From: Paracamarosporium sp. OC-R06-R3
Taxonomy: Eukaryota > Ascomycota > Dothideomycetes > Pleosporales > Didymosphaeriaceae
Assembly (NCBI GenBank): GCA_019828545.1
Contig: JACVRA010000064.1
Coordinates: forward strand, 229,060 to 293,059
Direction: 5' to 3'
DNA: 64,000 nucleotides
The position numbers and the translations under genes are program-made. Of this stretch, positions 56,886-64,000 are shown piece by piece. How positions within the stretch are numbered: the first letter of the stretch is position 1; the number at the start of each line of letters is the position of its first letter. Below the pieces are notes generated by a model. That model worked only from the letters and a program-made list of their open reading frames with translations, searched no databases and was not told the DNA's origin.

Positions 56886-57884
56886 CTAAACCTTCCTGCT
56901 TTTCTTGACCTCCTTGACTTTCTCGTTCCTCTTTAGCTTCTCTTTAACTTCTCTCCTCTTCGTCTCTTCTATAGCTTTCTTCTTCAGCTTCTCTTCAGCC
57001 GCCCTTCTCTCCATCGCTCTCTCCAACTTTGCCCTCCTACGCGACACGCACTTACGAACCCCACAAGCACAAATCCTCTTAGTCGTCAACCCGTAATACG
57101 CCTCTCCATAATCAACACTTAATTCCTTCCCCTCCGGAATATCCTTAATTGCCTCCACCGCCATGATCCTCGTAGCCCCCACCCGCATAATACGAAACAC
57201 ACAATCCGGCGCACAAGAATGATTAATGAACCTCGTCCAATTCCCCTTGTGCTCGGCATCGATGTAAACACTCGTATTTGGATCCAGCGAGTCACCCACT
57301 CCCATATCACCAATGTTTATCTCCATAAGGTAATCGCCATCGGTGCCTTGCATGGAAGATATCGTCTTGAGTTCGCCCGAGTACCAGCCCAGAATAGTCC
57401 CGCTCTTGAAGGCGCGCTTCGTATAAACGCCTATGCCCCGATCCTCCGTCATGCATAACTCGAACGACGATTCCCAGTCCGAGCTCGCGGCCTTCCATGC
57501 GGAGAGCGTGTGCGTGCAATTCATATCGTCGCAGACATCTTTTTCGTAGCAGGACTCACCTACGCAAAGGGCGTTCTCGGAGCCGATGGCGAACATTAGG
57601 TCGTCGGTATTTTGCGGTGGCCAGACGCTGCTGGCAGGGAAGGTCGTGGGGTAGTGTTCATGGCGAAAATCGGAAGAAGAGAAGATGTACTCGTTAACTT
57701 GCTTTAGGCGGCCGTTGTGAGATTTGACTGCATCAATCACTCCGTCGGGGGTAGTATACCAAAAGTACTGCTTTCTACTGCGAAGACGTCTGACAATGAG
57801 GGAGCCACGACGGGCGTTGGAGTGGTGTTTGGTGACTCTTGTAGGTCTTGGAGGGCTGCCATACGTGGTAGCTGAGATTCTCAT
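56886..57884 (-). CDS. SET-domain protein (protein lysine methyltransferase-like)
   Basis: Single exon, 332 residues, starting at the first ATG (57884, MRISATTYGSPP). The SET domain runs from about residue 145 to 285: FELCMTEDRGIGVYTKRAF, ILGWYSGEL, then FINHSCAPDCVFRIM (the NHSC cofactor and substrate motif) and GKELSVDYGEAYYGL. A post-SET-like CACGVRKC follows. The C-terminal 45 residues are a Lys/Arg/Glu-rich helix ending KEVKKSRKV. No pre-SET zinc cluster is visible, so substrate is unknown; histone or non-histone lysine is possible. It is convergent with the repeat-precursor gene, 292 bp apart, which may be coincidence. Confidence 0.88.
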   Translation of the reverse strand: MRISATTYGSPPRPTRVTKHHSNARRGSLIVRRLRSRKQYFWYTTPDGVIDAVKSHNGRLKQVNEYIFSSSDFRHEHYPTTFPASSVWPPQNTDDLMFAIGSENALCVGESCYEKDVCDDMNCTHTLSAWKAASSDWESSFELCMTEDRGIGVYTKRAFKSGTILGWYSGELKTISSMQGTDGDYLMEINIGDMGVGDSLDPNTSVYIDAEHKGNWTRFINHSCAPDCVFRIMRVGATRIMAVEAIKDIPEGKELSVDYGEAYYGLTTKRICACGVRKCVSRRRAKLERAMERRAAEEKLKKKAIEETKRREVKEKLKRNEKVKEVKKSRKV

Positions 57885-58322
57885 ATTGAAGTGAGTGTTA
57901 GAAAACGCGTAGATAGAATGAAGCAACGAGACGAAACAATTTTAGTCGTATAAGTTTTAGTGTAGCCTGGGGAAACATATTGGGGAAACATATTGCAAAC
58001 TTATAGATTGAAAACGCCTTGATTGTTAGATGGACTATTTGACTTTGTGGAAGACACAATGTGGAAGGATGCAGGTACTGGACCTTACTGGCGCAAAGAA
58101 CGCCAGCACTTGGAACTGAGACGGTGAAGAGGAATAGCATTGTACGAGGACGTTCAATTGAAACGAAAGTCTAAGAATATGCACAAAGGCATGAGCAAGA
58201 AACAATGGAAACAAAGAGGGTTGCTTGTCAACGTCTTGGTTTGTTGCAGGATGCAGCTCTATGTCCATTATACACGGTTGTCTTACATTTTTTACATGTT
58301 TGTACAGGCAGGTGGTGTTTAT
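57885..58322. other. Intergenic between the SET gene and the MRPL7 3' end
   Basis: About 440 bp carrying the SET gene promoter and the MRPL7 3' region. No gene seen. Confidence 0.4.
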
Positions 58323-59473
58323 CTAATCGTTGAGCTTTCCGTAGAAGGGCAGGCCAATAGCTTGGAGAAGTAGGCGTGCGTCTTTGTTGTTTGTGGCGTC
58401 GGTGTGGATGGTAATGTGCATACCCGGGATCATCTTGGGCGGATAGCTTGTGCAAGTCAGCATAGCGCAGTAGTGTACAAGTAAAACCAACTTACGCGTC
58501 ATAGTTGACCTCAACCTCAGGGAACAAGGCGACCTGGGCGGGCGTAAGACCGAAGCTCATGTTTCCTGTTCCATCTCCAGACGAGCCGGGTACTCCCTTC
58601 CATTCCTTGATACGCGGGAGTACGACATCCACGAGCTTCGCCAAGAAGTGTTGCGCGTCTTCACGCTCCATTTGGGATGTCACCGAGACGTATTTGCCCT
58701 CGCGCAGACCCCAACCGACCACATTGTGCCTAGCTTTATGTGCTGTCGCACGAACGTTACTGATCGCCTGGGTTATCATACCAGCAACGTGCAGATGCGC
58801 GCTGTTCTCCTGAGCCTCGGGTACCATAGAGTGGATGGTGACCTTTGTTATCTTCGGGATGTTGCGGAAGGTTCGCGGCGAAGTCAACAAGCGCAGCTCC
58901 TCACCACGTCCTCGCGGCCCCCTCAGTGGTCGATTCTTGAAGTAGGGCGAGTCGCCAGTCCATTGCCGCAGTCGGTTCTCCAACTTGGGCGGCCTGTACC
59001 CCGGTGGATAGTGCTGGTATGTGAGAGTGAGGATATCGGCGGCAATGGTGCTTTGGTAGGTCTGTTCTAATCGCGGAAGACTGAATGGGCCGGGTTGGAA
59101 GAGACGCGATGCGGGATTGGATGCGGGCGGAGGCTGGTGCGGATGAAGGGGACCTCGATAGTACTTGGGGGGACGGTATTGGTATCTAGAGAGCGTCAAT
59201 TGGATTCCTCCCATTGCCAATGGGCGTAATGTACCTGCTGGCCGGGAGCTGCTTCTTGCCCTGCCTCCTCAGTCTGCTTCGCGCAATCGGGTCGAACGAC
59301 TTTACGGCTTCTTCTGACGGCGGAGGGACCGCGAAGGAGGACGAGTCCTCGACTTCCTGGAGGGCTGCGGCGGAGGCATTGCGGCGGAGAGCGGGCCGGA
59401 CGGCGTGCACGGCAGGGCGGGCGTTCCTGCACAGGGCGGACGCCGTGCGAAAAGGCAGTTCGCGCAATGCCAT
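58323..59473 (-). CDS. MRPL7: Mitochondrial large ribosomal subunit protein uL5m (MRPL7)
   Basis: Mitoribosome protein of the uL5 family, near the central protuberance. Exons 59473-59235, 59185-58496 and 58446-58323 give 350 residues. The N-terminus (MALRELPFRTASALCRNARP...) is Arg/Ala-rich, a mitochondrial presequence. The uL5 core includes RNIPKITKVTIHSMVPEAQE, GMITQAISNVRATAHKARHN, GWGLREGKYVSVTSQMERED, RIKEWKGVPGSSGDGTGNMS, FGLTPAQVALFPEVEVNYDA and MIPGMHITIHTDATNNKDAR, ending LPFYGKLND. Introns are GTACAT...CTAG and GTAAGT...CAAG. The divergent deubiquitinase starts 450 bp away. Confidence 0.95.
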
Positions 59474-59923
59474 GGGCGATGACGATGGGCGGCGCTGGGC
59501 TGGGATGAGATGAGGTCTTGCACGAAATCTTCGGCGACAGGTCCGCGTCCAGGGCTGCAGGGATGGGGCGGCCGGACCCTGGGCGCTGGGCTCCACCCAA
59601 CCGTGGCAAGGCAGGAACCCCCCACCCCACCATGATGCGGGTCGTAGCTGCCCTCGACACCGTCCCACTGCAGCGGCGATCCATGGACGCGAACGCGACA
59701 AACAACGAGCCGCTCTCTGGAGCTCCCGCCTGCTCACCCTGCCCGGCGTCCCCCAGCCCCGAGACCGCCCCAGCGTCCGTATAACTTGGCCGCGTGGCTC
59801 GCCCGCCGCATTCACCCCGGCCGCCCAGCTGTGCCCAGCTCGTCTTCGTCATCGCGGCCTGGAACCCCTCCTCGAGCTGCATACTCAATCCCTGTGCTTT
59901 GAGTCCTTCTCCAGCTGCCAACC
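59474..59923. promoter_or_regulatory. Divergent promoter region MRPL7/deubiquitinase
   Basis: About 450 bp, GC-rich, with both 5' ends. Long open frames in this GC-rich stretch are not supported as genes. Confidence 0.45.
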
Positions 59924-62628
59924 ATGAACGGCGTTTCGCGCTTCCTGAGCCGGCGCGACAAGCATCACCATGAGAAGCGTTCGCTGAAGCACCCGCTCGG
60001 CAAAGTACGTCCATCCTCTCCTTCTTCCTCGCATTCTTCGCAATATCTACTATGCTCCGCCGACAATGGCCTGCGCGACAGCCTGAACCACCGGCCGGAC
60101 TCGACCTGTCTGCAGCAGCTGTCTTCGGCCTGGAGGGCCTTTGTCGGTGGCAGCGCCCATTGCGTATTTTCAAATCCTTTTCCCGCACACATTGCACCCT
60201 ACTATGTTCGAGTATCGACTACACCTCCCTCTGACTATTTGACCTTCCAGTCACGCCCCGCTCCACCCTCCGTCTCTCCAGAGCTCTACAAAGTCTTCAC
60301 CAACGATGAGCTCAAGTCTACAGACAAGGATGCCGACAAGAGAAAGGTGCGTACATACACACTCGCAACAACATCACCTGCTGAAAATGATGGATCCAGA
60401 CCCTTCTTCAGCGTCTGCAGGCTGCTGGAATCAGTACTCTCCATGAAGAGCAAGTCAACTACGCCCTTGCTTGGTCCCCGGATAACCTCGACGAAGCCTA
60501 TGACCTTCTGATCCTCGCGAATGAGTCTCTCGAAGGCGAACTTAAAGAATTCGATGGAAATGTTGCAATGCTCGGGGCCGTAAACCGGAATATGGTGACA
60601 TGCTATCTCGACGCGCTCTTGTTCGCCATGTTCGCTCGGATGGACAGCTTTGAGGCAATGCTATATGACGAATTCAACGATGAACCAAGAAAGAAGCTTG
60701 CGGCTATTTTGCGGCTATGGGTCAACTTGTTGAGGACAGGCAGGCTCATCAGGGTTGATTTCACGAAGCGCCTCCAGGATGCGTTGGCACAATGTGGCTG
60801 GGAAGAAGCTGCAGAAGTGCGCCAGCAAGACGCCTCTGAGGCGTTCACTTTCATCACTGGCTCACTGGAACTACCTCTGCTGACCCTGAAGATGGACATC
60901 TACCATACTGGGCGAGAAGATAGGGAGGACGATCACAAATTCGTCAATGAAAGACTTTTGGAGGTGGCCATTCCAGAGGAGGAGGAAGTAGACAAAGGCG
61001 TCACTCTCGAAGATTGCCTTGAAAATTACTTCAACAATCGGATCGAAGTCAAACGCTACCTACAACGACAGAACACCTTGCCTTCGATTCAAACCACCGC
61101 CAAAGAATCCGATAAGAAGGAGACCCTGCATATTGAAACTGTGGAGTTGTCCGGTCCGGATACGCCATTAGTAGCTACACCAACTACGTTTGACCCACCA
61201 TCACCTGCCACTCCAGTTCGGCCCCTCTCGGGACGCCGAAGAGGGGACAGTATATTCACGGAGAGGTACACCATTCACGGTACACCAAATGAGTACAGTC
61301 GTTTTGATGAGAAGAAACACTTGGAAGAAATGCTGGATCATAGCTCCTCAGGACGCCCTCGGTCAGCATCCCTCCTTAGAAAAGAAGTCATGATGCCCGC
61401 ATGGCAGTTCTTCAGCCTCATCCCTTGGTACACGGATAACGTCCCCAAGACGGATGCTCAAGTAGCCGCACACTTTTCTTCCAAGCGACCTGTTCTTGGT
61501 ATCTGCCTTAAACGGTATACGATGCTACCTAACGGCACACCGAAACGACTCGACACCTATGTCGATATACCGCTAGAGATCGGTCTACCGCATTTCATCT
61601 CAGACGAGCGTATGCAGGATGAAGGGCCTCTATTTGGGAATTTCAAGCTGGTGCTTCAGTCAGTTGTCTGTCATCGCGGGGTTTCAGTTGACTCCGGTCA
61701 CTACGTATCACTAATACGCGCAAACAAGCCACCTTCCCAACAGCGCCCTGATACATCGCACACTGAGAAGGGCGACGAAGAGGATTCTTGGCTACGCTTC
61801 GATGATCTGTCGAATCCGCGGATAGCAGAAATTGATATTCAGAAAGCTTTACGTGAGGAATCGCCTTATCTGCTGTTCTACCAAGTCCAGCCGATAGACG
61901 AGGAGCTGGCATCTAGGGGTGATCCTCCCAGTTATGATGAAGCCCAATCCATAACACTTTCCGGGGCGCCTTCCAAGGAGACCCTGAGCTCCGAGACTGA
62001 CGCTACTACTACTGATACCGACACTGGAGAATGGGAGAAGATTAGTTCGGTTGAAGCGCCTCCATCAATAGTGGGTTCTATTACAGATTCTGAGGCCCCG
62101 GGCCGGAATAGCATGTCAAGCAATCACCGAAGTAGTATTGCCATTGAAGATCTCGACAACAGTGCGCAAGGTACCACGCGGGGTCGACCACCTCCTACAC
62201 CAGACGAACAACGATCAAGTTTCCTGTCTACATCTCGGCGCAATTCAAAGGCTTGGCTACCTGGTAGTAAGAGCCGTCCTACCAGTGAAAGCGGCGAGAA
62301 TCGACTATCTATGACGCTGTCCCGGCTAACAGGCAGAGGCAGTAAAGACAAACTTGTGGCTTCGGACAACGGCCTCGCAGAAGACCCCGTTATCGTCGTC
62401 AATGAGGTTCCTCTCAGTGCGGAGAGCACTCAAACGATAAAACCTCAGCCTCAGCCTCCCGTGAGCCCAGGGAAGCTGTACAAGGACACTAGCGTGTCTC
62501 GCAGCAAGAGCAAGAGACACTTCAGGAGTAAGAGTCGGGAACCGGTGCCGCCTGGCTCGGAGGGTGTGCAGGTTAAGGGCAAGCGCAAAGGGAAGGATCG
62601 GCCTGAGCGCGAATGTGTTATTATGTGA
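59924..62628 (+). CDS. Ubiquitin-specific protease with C-terminal CaaX box
   Basis: Cys protease of the USP/UCH family that removes ubiquitin. Exons 59924-60004, 60251-60346 and 60421-62628 give 794 residues. The catalytic Cys is in AVNRNMVTCYLDALLFAMF; the QQ-D-S-E motif appears as VRQQDASEAFTFI. The His box is HRGVSVDSGHYVSLIR, and WLRFDDLSNPRI supplies the third residue. The middle insert is phosphorylatable and variable. The CYLDALLF context departs from the common GNTCYMNSxLQ form. The last 120 residues are Ser/Arg/Lys-rich and end KDRPERECVIM, a CVIM CaaX prenylation signal after a polybasic run, implying a membrane-attached enzyme. Intron 1 (60005-60250) is long and might hide another exon. 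Confidence 0.9.
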
Positions 62629-63528
62629 TGACCTGTAGCTCTTGTTTGTTGACCTTGTTCCTTTCGCTCATCTTTAGCGCCTTATGCATGGGACAGCTGT
62701 TGAAGATTACCTTTCAGTGATTGCTTTGAGCATTCTTCTGTGAAATAATTGCATTGGGAGCGATGGCGTTTTGCACACGTACATATAGGACTTCGGGTGG
62801 GCTTGTTTCTTGTTGTTGTCGATATTGGCGAGACTTGGTTGGAAGCAGCAATGACCAGTATGGGCATATTGGATAGATGAGATACCCTGAACTGGAATTG
62901 AAGACATTGGTGTGCTCGTGATTGGGCATCTTGTACTGCGTGCACAAGTTATTAGAGCGTGTGTTGGAACAACCTCGTGTGCATGCACTTCCGCTTATGC
63001 ACATATAACGTCTCGTATAGAGAGATTTAGTATTCTCTTTTGTGCTCGAACCTGTGCGGCGTATTTCGACATCGTCAGATAGCTGTGGGACGTGTACGTA
63101 CAAATATGGCGAATAGTTTGTACAATGCACTCACGGCAAGGGCATATCAAATTCTTTTTACGGACGCGCAATGGCATCACATCTTCGTTAAACAATCCTG
63201 TTCCTTACGTTGGTTTGCTCAGGATAGATAGTATCACGCAATCCGACATGGGATGATTGCGTTGTTATACTCGGTACGCTACCATTGGTCGTGAGTATGC
63301 TGGAGCAAGCGTCATGACATTGCCCCAAGGTGGTATACAGAGCTCGAAAAAGGTCCAGATCATTGCTGAAATTTCTTGTTGAATCTGTGCGTCTTGGCGA
63401 AAGAATACGGCGCACTGCGCTTTCCACCCTGTCAGCTTCATGACCGCGCGTCCCACACAGTCCCCCAGATCTATAGAGTCCCTAGATAACTAATAGAGGA
63501 ATAAAAATGTTGCAAAAAGAGCAAAATA
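62629..63528. other. Intergenic between the deubiquitinase and the tRNA gene
   Basis: About 900 bp. Overlapping open frames on the minus strand around 62682-63195 share no domain and look non-coding. No repeat seen. Confidence 0.4.
63514..63518 (-). terminator. Pol III terminator of tRNA-Gly
   Basis: On the minus strand a run of five T lies about 10 nt after the tRNA 3' end, enough to end pol III transcription. Confidence 0.7.
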
Positions 63529-63625
63529 TGCATCGGCCGGGAATCGAACCCGGGGCTAGCCGAGCTTGTGCAACTCGAACTGAGCTGCTTGGCAACGGCT
63601 AATTTTACCACTAAACCACCGATGC
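63529..63625 (-). tRNA. tRNA-Gly (GCC) with a 26-nt intron
   Basis: Read on the minus strand from 63625. Acceptor arms GCATCGG and CCGATGC pair. The D arm is GTTTAGTGGTAAAATT (A box), the anticodon stem is AGCCG/CGGCT with loop TTGCCA and then T, anticodon GCC, and the T arm is CCGGGTTCGATTCCCGG (B box). An intron of 26 nt (63564-63589) lies between positions 37 and 38, the usual place. The mature tRNA is 71 nt with discriminator A. A T-rich pol III stop follows at about 63514-63518. Confidence 0.95.
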
Positions 63626-64000
63626 GGATGTGATTTGATGGAGTAAATGGAGAGTTTAATAATATACATCCCATTGTGTAGTCCCGTTTCTGAGATCTGG
63701 ATGAGGCTTTTCCCCACTCATTGGACCATGATGACGTAAGGGGCATATCCAATAACGTGTTTAATCATCGGTTGGGCCACATCACCTGTTCGGCCATCCC
63801 AAAAACCACCAAAAATCCGAAAAACAGATCCTTGCAATCTCCACAACTACAAAGTAATAATATCTATGACTTTATATCTAGCTTCTCCTCTCTACTTCAA
63901 ATCCCCTATTATATTTTTAAAATAGGAGCTTTAGTACTTATTAAGATACAGCGTTTTGGCCCCCAATTGTTGTATCGGCGCAGGTAGTCAAAAGGTCTGT
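63626..64000. other. AT-rich block at the right window edge
   Basis: Composition shifts sharply to AT from about 63830, for example TATATTTTTAAAATAGGAG. A short plus-strand frame at 63721-63987 has no domain. The composition resembles repeat sequence altered by RIP, next to a tRNA gene where elements often insert, but no terminal repeat is visible before the window ends. Confidence 0.4.

Noticed and set aside
59196..60197. 333-codon minus-strand frame over the MRPL7/deubiquitinase promoter
   Set aside because: Overlaps MRPL7 exon 1 in another frame and GC-rich promoter; no domain.

Overview
The window is nuclear DNA of a filamentous ascomycete. Short GT-AG introns (about 43-105 nt), a dispersed 5S rRNA gene, a fungal DUF3176 protein, a CFEM protein, ATG101 and a UstYa-family (DUF3328) oxidase all point that way. 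Gene content and intron style best fit Dothideomycetes, probably Pleosporales; that placement is inference. Two NN placeholders (37854-37855 and 42005-42006) mark small assembly gaps.

Layout. 1-18.7 kb is a dense housekeeping block: a partial DUF3176 membrane protein, LAS21 (GPI ethanolamine-phosphate transferase 2), a FUN14 protein, an importin of the Kap122/importin-13 type, aminopeptidase P, the PDX1 subunit of PLP synthase, SKP1, and SMP3 (GPI mannosyltransferase 4). 19.8-21.5 kb holds one highly repetitive low-complexity protein gene, followed by microsatellites. 22.4-33.4 kb holds an endosomal Na+/H+ exchanger, a sucrose-type GPH/MFS transporter and a SNF2/STH1 chromatin-remodelling ATPase. 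35-47.6 kb holds a secreted glucuronoyl esterase (CE15), a 2EXR/F-box-like hypothetical protein, ATG101, a 5S rRNA gene, an MFS sugar transporter and ORC2. 47.9-51.4 kb carries a CFEM GPI-anchored protein and a GT8 Golgi-type glycosyltransferase. 58.3-62.6 kb holds mitochondrial ribosomal protein uL5m and a deubiquitinase ending in a CaaX box. A tRNA-Gly(GCC) with an intron sits near the right edge, beside an AT-rich block.

The most interesting region is about 52.1-56.6 kb. A UstYa-type oxidase with two HxxHC motifs (52102-53319, minus) is divergent from a small secreted precursor (55868-56594, plus). The precursor is a signal peptide followed by eight WDGKAE-type repeats separated by Kex2 KR/RR sites. 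This is the architecture of fungal dikaritin/KEP-type RiPP systems (ustiloxin, asperipin, phomopsin, victorin), but the repeats contain Trp and no Tyr. Each internal intron splits the Arg codon of a Kex2 site, so the exons are repeat modules. A SET-domain protein lies immediately downstream, in convergent orientation.

Most other genes are unrelated neighbours. Many are arranged as divergent pairs with shared promoters (LAS21/FUN14, KAP122/AMPP, SKP1/SMP3, NHX1/GPH transporter, sugar transporter/ORC2, MRPL7/deubiquitinase). Exon junctions below were chosen by reading splice signals and checking that the reading frame is kept across all exons.
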